The notes beneath the pieces are model-generated. The model had not been told where the DNA came from. It saw nothing but the letters and a program-made list of their open reading frames with translations, and made no database searches. Made by a program: the position numbers and the translations under genes. Of a stretch of DNA of 64,000 nucleotides, positions 8,747-17,852 are shown one piece after another. The number at the start of each line of letters is the position of its first letter. The first letter of the stretch is position 1. Source of the DNA: Chloroflexota bacterium (GTDB lineage: Bacteria > Chloroflexota > UBA11872 > VXNJ01); assembly GCA_026707405.1 (NCBI GenBank), contig JAPOWW010000007.1:209749-273748 (forward strand), written 5' to 3'.

Positions 8747-9970
8747 TTGAGAATCGCGTATCTGGCCGACTTCTACCCGCCCCAGAATCGGGGAGGAGCC
8801 GGAGTTGTGGCGCAGAGACTCGCCCAACATTTCTCGTCGGAGGGACACGACGTACTCGTTGTGACCACCGTGCAGGATACCGGCCACGCTGGTGGCGAGA
8901 ACGTTGACGGCGTACGGGTCGCCCGAATCTACTCGCGATATCCGGAGAGATTCCGTAACTACCTCGGTGTGTTCAACCCCCGCACACTTTCGCAAGTAGG
9001 CAGGGAGCTTGAACGATTCCAACCCGACGTAGTTCACGCGCACAATATCCACCATCACCTTTCATTCGGTTCTCTGCGCGTCGCCGCCCGGACAGGTGCC
9101 CCGGTGGTGCTAACGTCGCACGATTTCCTCCTTTTCTGCTGCGACCGGCTTCCTTGCACGCCGGAGCCATCCGACTTCATACCGCGCTGGGCCGGCTGCG
9201 CGAGATGCCAGCGATTGCGCTTCAATCCGGTCCGTCGAATGCTGATCCGCAAAATCGTTCGGTCCACCGTCACCGAAATTCTGGCGATCAGCGACCTCAT
9301 GCGGCGCGCCCTTAGACTTAACGGATTCGAACGCGTCGTTACGATCCATAACGGCATACCTCTGGATGACTGGCCGCCCGCGGGCCATTCGACCCGTGAA
9401 TCGGGAGACCAATCCGCCGGGCGTCCGGTGGTCCTTCTGCCCGGACGGCTGACAGCCTTCAAGGGTACAGAGGCGCTGCTCGAAGCAGTTTCGCGGCTTG
9501 ATCCTGCGAACCGGCCGGACGTCGTATTCGCCGGCGACAACCCGCGCTACGAACCGGCGCTGTTAGCCTATGCCTACAGACTTGGGCTGCGGGACAGCGT
9601 GGAGATTACGGGATGGATGGACCAGGCCGCGCTTCGCTACGCGGTATCGAACGCCGACGTTGTCGTGACGCCATCAACCTATGCCGACCCCTTCAATCTG
9701 GGGAACATCGAGGCAATGAGCACAGCGCGTCCGGTCGTCGCCAGCTTGTTGGGAGGCGGACCTGAAATCGTAGTCGACGGCGAAACGGGCTACCTCGTCA
9801 ATCCGGCCGATTCGGAAGCGTTCGCCGCGAGGCTGGCAGCACTCCTTAAGGACTCCGCGTTGCGAAAGCGGTTCGGCCTCTCCGGCCGCAATCGCGTAGA
9901 AGAGCGCTTTACGCTAGCGCGCCAGGCCCACCTGACGATGGAGTCCTATCTGCGAGCCGTCGCTGCTTGA
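8747..9970 (+). CDS. GT4 glycosyltransferase with an internal cysteine cluster
   Basis: 407 residues from TTG 8747, chosen over an upstream start at 8573 that would lie inside the previous gene. The N-terminus is L-R-I-A-Y-L-A-D-F-Y-P-P-Q-N-R-G-G-A-G. Between the two Rossmann halves (~129-155) lie Cys-Cys-x4-Pro-Cys and G-C-x2-C. This Cys arrangement occurs in a subset of GT4 enzymes and could bind a metal. PGRLTAFKGTEALLEA and NLGNIEAMSTARPVVAS complete the C-terminal donor site. The TGA overlaps the next TTG. Confidence 0.85.
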   Translation: MRIAYLADFYPPQNRGGAGVVAQRLAQHFSSEGHDVLVVTTVQDTGHAGGENVDGVRVARIYSRYPERFRNYLGVFNPRTLSQVGRELERFQPDVVHAHNIHHHLSFGSLRVAARTGAPVVLTSHDFLLFCCDRLPCTPEPSDFIPRWAGCARCQRLRFNPVRRMLIRKIVRSTVTEILAISDLMRRALRLNGFERVVTIHNGIPLDDWPPAGHSTRESGDQSAGRPVVLLPGRLTAFKGTEALLEAVSRLDPANRPDVVFAGDNPRYEPALLAYAYRLGLRDSVEITGWMDQAALRYAVSNADVVVTPSTYADPFNLGNIEAMSTARPVVASLLGGGPEIVVDGETGYLVNPADSEAFAARLAALLKDSALRKRFGLSGRNRVEERFTLARQAHLTMESYLRAVAA

Positions 9971-11133
9971 GCCGGTCAAAACCCCGAATCCTGCACGTCA
10001 TCACGTCGCTCGCCGTGGGCGGAGCGCAGCAGCACCTGCTTACCCTCCTGAACGGCCTCCAAGATCGTTACCAAATGGACGTCGTCTATTTCAAAGACTC
10101 CGACCTGGCCTCGCAGGTCGCAAGCGTCGCGGAGCGTGTCGACCAGTTTCGGCTCGGCCGATTTCCGTCGCCGCTTGAGCTGTGGCGGTTTGTAAATCAC
10201 GTAAGAGCGGGACAATACACCATCGTGCACACTCATCTCCTCAAGGCGGACGCATGGGGAACCCTGGCTGGTCGCATGGGTGGGGCCCCGGTGATCGTCA
10301 GCTCGAAGCACAACTGCGAGGAAGTGCTTCAAAACCCCGCCTACGGTCACATCCACGGAGCGTTGACGCGACTCACCACCGTAGTAATCGCAGTATCGTC
10401 ATCAGTGGCGGAATATATTGCGACGACAGGCCGGGTGGAAGGACCCAAGATCGTCGTAGTTCACTATGGTATAGAGGAAGTCGATCAACCGCCCGGCAAT
10501 CCAGCCGACCGGATACGAGCCATTCTGGGCCTGGGTTCGGACGCTCCGCTGGCGCTCTGCGCCGCCCGGCTCGATCCGCAGAAGGACCACCAGACTCTGC
10601 TGCGAGCGTGGAAGCTCGTCGTCGAGCGCGCGCCATCAGCGCGCCTCTTGCTAGTCGGAGACACCCAGCTTGGCGGGAAAGCCTACGTTGACGGACTTAA
10701 GCGACTCGCCGCGGCGCTTGGAATCACCGACGCGATAGTCTTCGCCGGAGTACGCGACGATGTGAGCGACCTCATGGCCGCGTGCGATGTGTTCGTCATG
10801 TCGTCCCGTTGGGAGGGACTGGGGCTGGTATTCCTCGAAGCGATGCGGACCGGCCGACCGGTCGTGGCCACCAGGGTCGGAGGCATCCCGGAAGTTGTGA
10901 TCGACGGCGAAACGGGATATCTCGTCGACGTGGGCGATTCGGCGGCGCTGGCGTCGCGCTTGGTCGAACTCTTCGAGGACCGGGAGACGGCGAAAACGAT
11001 GGGCAAGCGAGGCCGTGAGAGGTTCGAGCATCGGTTCGCCGCAGATCAAATGTTGGGCAAGATATCTGCGCTGTATGCCAAGCTAATCGGCGAGACTTCC
11101 CCGGAGCGGAGTATGAGAAGCCGTGGCGGATAA
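9967..11133 (+). CDS. GT4 family glycosyltransferase
   Basis: 388 residues from TTG 9967, overlapping the upstream TGA. RILHVITSLAVGGAQQHLL is the N-terminal donor-binding loop. I-V-H-T-H-L-L-K-A-D and S-S-K-H-N are typical of the acceptor half. LCAARLDPQKDHQTLLRAW opens the second domain, and EGLGLVFLEAMRTGRPVVAT (~282-301) carries the E-x7-E signature. It belongs to the EpsF/WcaL-like group of exopolysaccharide GT4 enzymes. The exact sugar is not predictable. Confidence 0.87.
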   Translation: MSRSKPRILHVITSLAVGGAQQHLLTLLNGLQDRYQMDVVYFKDSDLASQVASVAERVDQFRLGRFPSPLELWRFVNHVRAGQYTIVHTHLLKADAWGTLAGRMGGAPVIVSSKHNCEEVLQNPAYGHIHGALTRLTTVVIAVSSSVAEYIATTGRVEGPKIVVVHYGIEEVDQPPGNPADRIRAILGLGSDAPLALCAARLDPQKDHQTLLRAWKLVVERAPSARLLLVGDTQLGGKAYVDGLKRLAAALGITDAIVFAGVRDDVSDLMAACDVFVMSSRWEGLGLVFLEAMRTGRPVVATRVGGIPEVVIDGETGYLVDVGDSAALASRLVELFEDRETAKTMGKRGRERFEHRFAADQMLGKISALYAKLIGETSPERSMRSRGG

Positions 11134-11136
11134 CAG

Positions 11137-12090
11137 TTGAAGCAGCCTGTAAGCATCGTTACGGGAGCGGCTGGCTTTCTCGGTTCGCACCTTTCCGAGC
11201 GTTTGCTTAACGACGGCCATACCGTTGTCGGCATCGACGGCTTTACCGACAGCTACGATCCTGCCGTCAAGCGCAGCAATGTCGAGTCGCTCATCGAACA
11301 CCCGGACTTCCGTCTCATCGAAAGCGACCTCGTGGAAGTCGATCTCCAAAACCTCGTTCGGGACGCGACTTTCGTCTTCCACATGGCCGCCCGAGCCGGG
11401 GTCCGGGGAGGGTGGGGCGCAATCTTCGACGCCTACGCCCACGACAATATCTTCGCTACTCAGCGCTTGCTGGAAGCGGCACGCGAAGTCCCCGGCGTCA
11501 AGAAGATCGTGCTGGCGTCAACCTCATCGGTGTACGGTCGCAACCCACCACTGCCTACGCCCGAGTCTACGCCCGCGCGCCCCGAGTCGTACTACGCGAT
11601 AACCAAGGTCGCCTGCGAAAAGCTGGCAGACGCCTATCATTTCAACTTTGACGTACCTGTCACCTCATTGCGGTTTTACACGTTATACGGTCCCAGGCAG
11701 CGTCCCGACATGGGGTTTCACATCTTCATCAAGGCTTTGCTGGAAGATCGAGAAATAACCATTTACGACGACGGCGCCCAGACGCGCGAGGTTACATACG
11801 TGACCGACGCCGTTGAAGCCGTGGTGAGAGCGTCGAAGCTTCAGACACATGGGCAGGTGTTCAACATCGGCGGCGGTGTTCATAAGACTCTGAACGACTA
11901 CCTTGCGGACATCGAGAGAATCACCAAACGCAGATTCCGCCGGAAGTCCTCTCCCCCCGTAAAGGGAGATCAGCGACACAGCCGGGCGGACATAACCGCT
12001 GCCCGCCAGGCCATGGGTTGGTCGCCGACCTATCCGTTAGAGCAAGGCATTCGGGAACAGCTTCGCTGGATCGAGTCGGAGCTTTCTTGA
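11137..12090 (+). CDS. NAD-dependent UDP-sugar epimerase (UDP-glucuronate 4-epimerase-like)
   Basis: 317 residues from TTG 11137. The Rossmann TGAAGFLGSH (~9-18) binds NAD. The catalytic triad is visible as L-A-S-T-S-S-V-Y-G followed by S-Y-Y-A-I-T-K (Tyr-x3-Lys near 152-156). H-M-A-A-R-A-G-V-R is typical of the UDP-GlcA/UDP-Glc 4-epimerase branch of extended SDRs. It would supply an epimerised UDP-sugar to the adjacent glycosyltransferases. The gene starts 4 nt after the upstream stop. Whether the substrate is UDP-GlcA or another UDP-hexose is an inference. Confidence 0.82.
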   Translation: MKQPVSIVTGAAGFLGSHLSERLLNDGHTVVGIDGFTDSYDPAVKRSNVESLIEHPDFRLIESDLVEVDLQNLVRDATFVFHMAARAGVRGGWGAIFDAYAHDNIFATQRLLEAAREVPGVKKIVLASTSSVYGRNPPLPTPESTPARPESYYAITKVACEKLADAYHFNFDVPVTSLRFYTLYGPRQRPDMGFHIFIKALLEDREITIYDDGAQTREVTYVTDAVEAVVRASKLQTHGQVFNIGGGVHKTLNDYLADIERITKRRFRRKSSPPVKGDQRHSRADITAARQAMGWSPTYPLEQGIREQLRWIESELS

Positions 12091-12122
12091 CGCTCGACCG
12101 CGGTCGGAGGTCAGGCGGTTGA
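12087..12122 (+). other. Possible 11-codon coupling minicistron
   Basis: A TTG at 12087 overlaps the epimerase TGA (12088-12090) and opens an 11-codon frame. Its TGA (12120-12122) overlaps the TTG start of the next glycosyltransferase. Both ends are TTGA overlaps. It could carry ribosomes across the 28-bp gap, but may be chance. Confidence 0.3.
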
Positions 12123-13273
12123 AGCGGATCCGGGTTTTGCAAATCCTGGAAGCGACCATTGGCGGCACCAAGCGCAATCTTCTGGACCTGTGCTCAGGCC
12201 TCGACCCTGCGGAGTTCGACGTCCACGTAGCGTGCCCTCGCGTTCGTTCCGAGGCTCGCGGAGATACTTCCTTTGTGGCGGACATGAAGCGGGTCGGCGT
12301 GCCGGTCCACGTGGTGCCGATGGTCCGCAGAATCGATCCGCTGCGCGACGCCCGCGCGCTGGCTTCGCTCGCGAAGCTCATCCGCAGCGGCAGGTTCGAC
12401 ATAATGCACGCGCACAGTTCGAAAGCCGGATTTCTGGGAAGGTTCGCGGCTTTGGCCGATCCAAAAGTGCGAGTCATCTATTCGCCGCACGGTTTTTACT
12501 ACCTCAACTTCGACGACCCGATTCGCTTCAATCTGTTCAAACTCACCGAGAGAATTCATAGGGCTCGCACCGACAAAATGATCACTCTGTCGACCGGTGA
12601 GTACCGAAAGGCTGTCGACGACGGGCTCATAGATCCCGCTCGAGCTGCGCTCGTGGAGAACGGTATAGACCACGTCAAGTGCCTCAGCCGCGCCCAAGCT
12701 CGGTCACGCCTCACCATTCCGCCGGACGCCATGGTGGTAGGCACGATTTCGCGATTCACCCCCCAGAAGGCTCCGCTCGACCTCGTCACCGTCGCGCGCG
12801 AACTTGTCGCCGCGCATCCCCATCTTGTATTCGCCTGGCTCTCCGACGGCGAGATGCGGCCTCAGGTCGAAGCGGCGATCAAGCGGTACCGCCTTCAAAA
12901 TAACGTGGTTCTCACCGGACACGTTGAAGGAGCCAGAGAGCTGATCCCCGCCTTCGACGTGTTTGTTCTCGCTTCAATATGGGAGGGACTGCCGTATACC
13001 ATAATGGAGGCCATGGACGCTAGGGTTCCAATCGTTGCCACCGACGTTGTCGGGACTCAGGATGTTATCGACGACGGTAGGACCGGCTTTCTGGTCCCGC
13101 CGGGACGGCCGCGCGAAATCGCCGTGCGTATTCGGCACTTGTTGACACACAAGGCTGAGGCGGCCAAGATCGCAGAGGCGGCGCGGGCAGACGTTTCTAC
13201 GAGATTTAGTCTGTCGGAAATGGTGAGGAGAATCTCAACGCTTTACCGGGAAGTCGCGGGGAGCACCTGCTAG
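12119..13273 (+). CDS. GT4 family glycosyltransferase
   Basis: 384 residues from TTG 12119. VLQILEATIGGTKRNLLDL is the N-terminal glycine loop. I-M-H-A-H-S-S-K-A-G-F-L-G-R and Y-S-P-H-G-F-Y-Y follow. GTISRFTPQKAPLDLV and EGLPYTIMEAMDARVPIVAT (~289-308) form the donor pocket. The H-S-S-K-A-G pattern is common in exopolysaccharide GT4 enzymes encoded beside polyprenyl sugar-phosphate transferases, as here. The TAG shares one base with the next GTG. Substrate unknown. Confidence 0.87.
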   Translation: MKRIRVLQILEATIGGTKRNLLDLCSGLDPAEFDVHVACPRVRSEARGDTSFVADMKRVGVPVHVVPMVRRIDPLRDARALASLAKLIRSGRFDIMHAHSSKAGFLGRFAALADPKVRVIYSPHGFYYLNFDDPIRFNLFKLTERIHRARTDKMITLSTGEYRKAVDDGLIDPARAALVENGIDHVKCLSRAQARSRLTIPPDAMVVGTISRFTPQKAPLDLVTVARELVAAHPHLVFAWLSDGEMRPQVEAAIKRYRLQNNVVLTGHVEGARELIPAFDVFVLASIWEGLPYTIMEAMDARVPIVATDVVGTQDVIDDGRTGFLVPPGRPREIAVRIRHLLTHKAEAAKIAEAARADVSTRFSLSEMVRRISTLYREVAGSTC

Positions 13274-14664
13274 TGACCAGTCGTACCCGCCGAGTCACAC
13301 TGCTCCTTTTCGCGGCCGACATCGTTCTAACCCTCGGTGCGCTCTATCTTGCCGATACGCTCAGACACGAGCTTCCGTTTGGACTAGGCGACGGCGAGCA
13401 CCTCGCCTGGATCTCCTGGCGCCACTATGTTGCCGTTGCTGTGATCTGGGCATTCCTTCTTTATGTCTTCAACGTCTACGAACCGCGCCGAATGTTCACC
13501 GTGGTGGACGAGATCCGAATGCTCGTTCCCGCGATTTCAGTCGCGTTCGTACTCCTCTTCACCTACTTCTTCCTGGCCAAAGTCGAATACCTCTCCCGCC
13601 TGCTTTTCGCATATTTCTATGTGATCAACCTCCTGCTGCTCGTCAATCTTCGTTGGGTGCTGCGGCTGGCGATGAGATCGAGCTTCGGTGTCGGACTGGC
13701 CCGGCGGCTCGTAATCGCCGGTGCCGGACCGGTAGGCAGGCAGGTAGCCGGTCTGCTGCAAAACCGGCCGTGGACCGGCTACAGCATCGTCGGTTTCCTT
13801 GATGACAACGTCGAACTGATCGGCAAGAAGGTCGACGGAATACCTGTTCTCGGCAAGTGCGACGAACTCGCCGAAATGATCGAGCATAGGCATGTCGCAG
13901 AGGTGATCGTTGCATTGCCATCGCGGTCGTACGAGCGGATTCGGGAAATCGTAATGGTCTGTCAGAGCCTTCCGGTGAGAATCAGAGTGGTCCCGGATCT
14001 TTTCAACATCGTCAGCGTCAGAGCGCGTGCCGAGGACCTGTGGGGCATTCCCCTGATAGGCATACGCGAGCCGGTAATAGCCGGCTTCGACAGCTTGGTG
14101 AAGCGCACGTTTGACGTAGTCCTCGGGACCATCACCGCCGTGATTCTTGCTCCGGTGATGCTTCTGTGCGCACTTGCCCTGGCCGTTTCCGACGGCGGGC
14201 CGGTCCTGTTCCGTCAGCAGCGCGTCGGTGAAAACGGTCGGCTGTTCTGGATCTACAAGTTCCGGACGATGCGAGCGCGAGGAAAGGGCAAACCGGAGGA
14301 GGACGCCGAAGCCTACAAGAGAGCGGACGATCCTCGCATCACCACCGTAGGCAGGTTCCTGCGGCGCACGAGCCTCGACGAGCTTCCGCAGCTATGGAAC
14401 GTATTGCGCGGAGAGATGAGTCTTGTCGGGCCCCGCCCCGAACTGCCGTGGGTCGTCGAGAGGTATGAGCCCTGGCAACGGCAGCGGCTTTCAGTGCCTC
14501 CCGGCATGACCGGATGGTGGCAGATTCAAGGACGCGGCGACCGGCCGCTCAAGGAAAACGTCGAATACGATCTGTTTTACATTCAGAACTACTCGCCGCT
14601 GCTGGATATCACGATCCTCTGGAAGACAATATGGGTCGTCGTCACTGGCAAGGGTGCTTACTAG
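13273..14664 (+). CDS. Polyprenyl-phosphate sugar-1-phosphate transferase (WbaP/WcaJ family)
   Basis: 463 residues. About five N-terminal membrane helices (~10-130) are followed by a CoA-binding-like Rossmann region ([20 protein letters not shown], ~144-163). The catalytic Bac_transf domain runs from K-R-T-F-D-V-V-L-G (~276) to the end and includes [20 protein letters not shown] and [20 protein letters not shown]. These enzymes start repeat-unit synthesis by moving sugar-1-phosphate from a UDP-sugar to undecaprenyl phosphate. As the last gene of the cluster, it indicates a Wzx-type, lipid-linked assembly route. Length and architecture are standard. Confidence 0.92.
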   Translation: MTSRTRRVTLLLFAADIVLTLGALYLADTLRHELPFGLGDGEHLAWISWRHYVAVAVIWAFLLYVFNVYEPRRMFTVVDEIRMLVPAISVAFVLLFTYFFLAKVEYLSRLLFAYFYVINLLLLVNLRWVLRLAMRSSFGVGLARRLVIAGAGPVGRQVAGLLQNRPWTGYSIVGFLDDNVELIGKKVDGIPVLGKCDELAEMIEHRHVAEVIVALPSRSYERIREIVMVCQSLPVRIRVVPDLFNIVSVRARAEDLWGIPLIGIREPVIAGFDSLVKRTFDVVLGTITAVILAPVMLLCALALAVSDGGPVLFRQQRVGENGRLFWIYKFRTMRARGKGKPEEDAEAYKRADDPRITTVGRFLRRTSLDELPQLWNVLRGEMSLVGPRPELPWVVERYEPWQRQRLSVPPGMTGWWQIQGRGDRPLKENVEYDLFYIQNYSPLLDITILWKTIWVVVTGKGAY

Positions 14665-14727
14665 CGGCAAGCCTGCCAGGCAACTCAGCGGTCTGTTTCA
14701 ATGTCACGGAAGTTGACGACTCGTGAG

Positions 14728-15354
14728 CTAGTCGGGAATCAGCCTGGGTTGAACATCCTCAAGCGCCCGTGTTTCACGATATTTCTTAAGCTCGCCGATC
14801 ATACGCGCCATGCTGTCGACATCTTCAAATCGGCGGTAAACCGACGCGAACCTTACGTACGCGACGTCATCCAGTTTCCGTAGCTCTTCCATCGCCATGT
14901 CGCCTATGCGCCGGGCGGGAACTTCCGAGAGACCCGATTCGAGCAGATTGCTGGATATCGCGTCTACCACCGCCTCCATCTGTCGTGCCGAAACGGGTCG
15001 ATTGAGACAGGCCAAGCGGACCCCCTCGAAGATCTTCGTTCTGTTGAACTCCTCGCGCTGTCCGTTTCTCTTTACAACCAACAGCTTGTCCATGTCGGGA
15101 CGCTCCGAGGTGCTGAATCGATTGCCGCAACCAAGGCACTCGCGCACTCTTCGCACGCCGCTCTTGAGCTGCTCGATGGCGACGATTCGGGACTCGATGG
15201 ACTCGCACCGGGGACACGTGAATTGCTCCAGCCGCTCGTAGGTCGTAAAGCGGCGGCCGCAATCATTGCATTCGCGCCGCCGCCGGACGCTTTCCACGTT
15301 CTCGCGGCTATCGGTGACTTTGAGGTCGCTACCGCCGCAATCAGGGCATCGCAA
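14728..15354 (-). CDS. nrdR: Transcriptional repressor NrdR with a duplicated zinc ribbon
   Basis: 208 residues, against the usual ~150-160. Two ribbons are visible: C3-x2-C6 / C29-x2-C32 and C47-x2-C50 / C73-x2-C76, with identical 22-residue spacing in each. Each ends with R-F-x-T-x-E-R. After them, LLVVKRNGQREEFNRTKIFE opens the ATP-cone (~91-180), ending YVRFASVYRRFEDVD. NrdR senses ATP/dATP and represses ribonucleotide reductase genes. The start is TTG because a stop codon lies two codons upstream. No NrdR box pair is seen in this window, so its targets lie elsewhere. Identity is certain; the second ribbon is the oddity. Confidence 0.95.
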   Translation of the reverse strand: MRCPDCGGSDLKVTDSRENVESVRRRRECNDCGRRFTTYERLEQFTCPRCESIESRIVAIEQLKSGVRRVRECLGCGNRFSTSERPDMDKLLVVKRNGQREEFNRTKIFEGVRLACLNRPVSARQMEAVVDAISSNLLESGLSEVPARRIGDMAMEELRKLDDVAYVRFASVYRRFEDVDSMARMIGELKKYRETRALEDVQPRLIPD

Positions 15355-15476
15355 GGGTCATGCTCATTTTTTCGTTCGCCGTTCGACGCGGAAACGCGCT
15401 TCGAATTGGGAGAATATCACGCCTGTTCGCCGCCTATAGTCTCGCCGCATACAGTCATGTGCGGCAAAATCTAGCG

Positions 15477-16184
15477 ATGCCCGAAACAACTACTACCGTT
15501 AACGCTCGGCTACCCCGCGCTCGCCTGCGCGTGTCGCTGCCATGGCCCGCCGATTTCAAGCAGGCGGCCGCGCTCCAGCGTGACCTGGCCTCCCAGGTGA
15601 TCGATTTCGGCAACGTCCACACCCCTTACCTGGCCGCCGGCGCCGATATGCACATTCGTCGATCAGACGGAATGGGAATCGCCACCGTCGTGACCGTGGC
15701 AGTCCCAGAATTGCATGTAGTCGAAAGAGCCTCGGCTGCCGTACCGGTGGAGTTTCCATACATTCCGGGGCTTTTGTCGTTTCGCGAGCTTCCCGCGCTG
15801 CTGGAGGCGTTTTCGAGGCTCACGGTACAGCCTGACGTCGTTCTGGTCGATGGACAAGGACAGTGTCACCCGCGCAGATTCGGGCTGGCGTGCCACTTGG
15901 GTCTTGAACTGGACCTGCCGACAGTAGGCTGTGCCAAGTCGCGTCTCACAGGTAGCTTCGGAGATCTCGGCAGGGACGCGGGATCGACAGCCGATCTCGA
16001 ACTCGATGGAGAGCTGATTGGAACCGCTCTCCGTAGCAAAGAGCGCTGCAACCCGCTGTTTGTTTCAGTTGGACACAAGATCAGCCTGCAAAACGCCGTC
16101 GAAGTAGTGGAACAGAATCTCGACGGTTACAAGATTCCCCGCGCGCTTCGACTCGCGCACACAATGGCCAAGTCGAACGCATGA
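15477..16184 (+). CDS. nfi: Endonuclease V (deoxyinosine 3' endonuclease)
   Basis: 235 residues from ATG 15477, with no strong ribosome site; the longer frame from 15360 lacks family similarity. Catalytic acids line up with the family: Asp57 in A-A-G-A-D-M, Glu104 in Y-I-P-G-L-L-S-F-R-E and Asp125 in V-L-V-D-G-Q-G, followed by CHPRRFGLACHLG. The enzyme cuts DNA near deoxyinosine made by adenine deamination. The gene is divergent from nrdR, and its end overlaps the HAD gene by 4 nt (ATGA), suggesting co-transcription. Confidence 0.93.
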   Translation: MPETTTTVNARLPRARLRVSLPWPADFKQAAALQRDLASQVIDFGNVHTPYLAAGADMHIRRSDGMGIATVVTVAVPELHVVERASAAVPVEFPYIPGLLSFRELPALLEAFSRLTVQPDVVLVDGQGQCHPRRFGLACHLGLELDLPTVGCAKSRLTGSFGDLGRDAGSTADLELDGELIGTALRSKERCNPLFVSVGHKISLQNAVEVVEQNLDGYKIPRALRLAHTMAKSNA

Positions 16185-16921
16185 GCGCGGAAATCCAGGC
16201 AGTCGTGTTCGATATGGGGGACACGCTCGTAGAATTTCCACCGTTCGAGGAGTTGATCCCGGCCGGATTCGAATACGCCTACGATCAAATCTCTTCGGCC
16301 CTACCTCTCGACGGCATCCAGCGCCCTGAGTTTGTTTCCGCCCTCATGGAAGAAGAGACCCTTGCTTGGAAGAGGCTCGGCAAATCGCCGTCAAACGAAT
16401 GTCTGGGCGCAGTTATCACGAGAGTCTTGGACAATCTCGGAGTTGGACAAGGAGCGGACTTGGCTAGGGCCATCGAGGACGCCTTCTACGAGCACGTTTG
16501 GCCGACCCCAACGCCCGTCGCCGACGCCAGTTCGACCCTCCGCGAACTGCAACGCTTAGGAATACGTCTCGCGCTGATTTCCAACACTTTGTGGCAGAGC
16601 CGGACGCACGAAAGGCACCTTGAACGCGACGGCCTGCTGCATTACTTCGAGCATCGTGCGTTCTCCTCTTCCAAGCCCTGGGCCAAGCCGCATCCATCCA
16701 TCTTCCTCGAAACGCTGACCCTGCTCGGAGTCAGTCCCCAGCGAGCCATTTTCGTTGGCGATCGTCCTCCCGACGACATCAAAGGCGCGCTCGACGTCGG
16801 CATGTTTGCAGTGCTCAAGCATTCAAAACACTCGGACCTTGCTGGCCCCAAACCTCACGCCGAGATTTCAAGTTTGTCCGAGATCGTCAACCTCGTGCTC
16901 GACCCGTCAGGACTGAAATAG
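16181..16921 (+). CDS. HAD-superfamily hydrolase
   Basis: 246 residues. Motif I is V-F-D-M-G-D-T-L, with Gly in place of the usual second Asp and an Asp one place later. Motif II is L-I-S-N-T, motif III is the Lys of S-S-K-P-W-A-K-P-H-P and motif IV is VGDRPPDDIKGA. This is a type I (IA) HAD phosphatase core with an alpha-helical cap (~20-110). It most likely dephosphorylates a small metabolite. The gene overlaps nfi by ATGA. Substrate cannot be assigned. Confidence 0.82.
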   Translation: MSAEIQAVVFDMGDTLVEFPPFEELIPAGFEYAYDQISSALPLDGIQRPEFVSALMEEETLAWKRLGKSPSNECLGAVITRVLDNLGVGQGADLARAIEDAFYEHVWPTPTPVADASSTLRELQRLGIRLALISNTLWQSRTHERHLERDGLLHYFEHRAFSSSKPWAKPHPSIFLETLTLLGVSPQRAIFVGDRPPDDIKGALDVGMFAVLKHSKHSDLAGPKPHAEISSLSEIVNLVLDPSGLK

Positions 16922-16925
16922 ATTC

Positions 16926-17783
16926 ATGGAACCTCGCAATCGATCACGTATCCGCTTGGCTCGAACGCCCGTTAGCAAGGTGGACAACTCATCATCGTCT
17001 TACGACGCCATGCCTGTGATCTACGACTTCGAGTACCCAGAGTGCGTCGAGGACGAGCTGGACTTCTGGGACGCGATGCTGCGTGAATATGGTGGGCCGG
17101 GCCTCGAGCTGGCCGTTGGGACCGGCAGAGTGGCGATCCCCTTGGCGGGCCGCGGCCACGAAGTTTACGGCGTCGACATCTCCCAGCCTATGCTCGACCG
17201 GGCGATGTCCAAGCGGTCCACACTCCATCCGGCAACCCGGTCACGGCTTCATTTCAGCCGGCAGGACATGCGGAGCTTCAGTTTCGACCTGCGCTTCGGG
17301 GTGATATACGCCCCATTCAACTCGCTCCTGCTGCTCACCTCCGAACCGGACTTCACGGACTGTATGAGCGCCGTGGCCCGGCATTTGAAGGATCGGGGGG
17401 TCTTCGTGATTGAAGCGTTTGCCATGAATGAAGACGACACGATTGCGGACTCGGAGGCTCTGACCTATCTGGACAACGAGCCCGAGAGCGGGGCAACGGT
17501 CACTCGTCGAAAAGACTACTCGTTCGATCCGAAGACCAAATGCGCCTTGAGCGAACTGTCTTTCACACTGGAGCATCCGAACGGAGTCGAGGAGGAAATC
17601 CAGTTTCATTACGTGCTTCAATTATACGAAGCCGACGAATTGTTCGCGAGACTTCGCAAACACGGCTTCGACATTAAGCAGGTTTACGGAAACCTGCGGC
17701 GAGACAAGCACTCTCCCAACTCGCAAAGTCTGATCATCATTTGCGGCCGGAGTGACTTCATCGACGGTGCGACTCTGACATAA
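16926..17783 (+). CDS. Class I SAM-dependent methyltransferase
   Basis: 285 residues. A Y-D-x(n)-P-V-I-Y-D lead-in precedes LELAVGTGRVAIPLAGRGHE, a methyltransferase motif I of the E-L-G-x-G-T-G type. Then come Y-G-V-D-I-S-Q-P-M-L and a D-M-R-S-F segment. The C-terminal half is a beta-rich region ending S-L-I-I-I-C-G-R, as in Methyltransf_25-type enzymes. It lies 4 nt after the HAD gene. The first ~25 residues look unstructured, so the true start might be a little later. Substrate unknown. Confidence 0.75.
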   Translation: MEPRNRSRIRLARTPVSKVDNSSSSYDAMPVIYDFEYPECVEDELDFWDAMLREYGGPGLELAVGTGRVAIPLAGRGHEVYGVDISQPMLDRAMSKRSTLHPATRSRLHFSRQDMRSFSFDLRFGVIYAPFNSLLLLTSEPDFTDCMSAVARHLKDRGVFVIEAFAMNEDDTIADSEALTYLDNEPESGATVTRRKDYSFDPKTKCALSELSFTLEHPNGVEEEIQFHYVLQLYEADELFARLRKHGFDIKQVYGNLRRDKHSPNSQSLIIICGRSDFIDGATLT

Positions 17784-17852
17784 TTACCGAAACGTACGAG
17801 CGATCCGACAATTCATCTAAACGGACACCGCGACAAGGAGGCTGTGCTCGCA

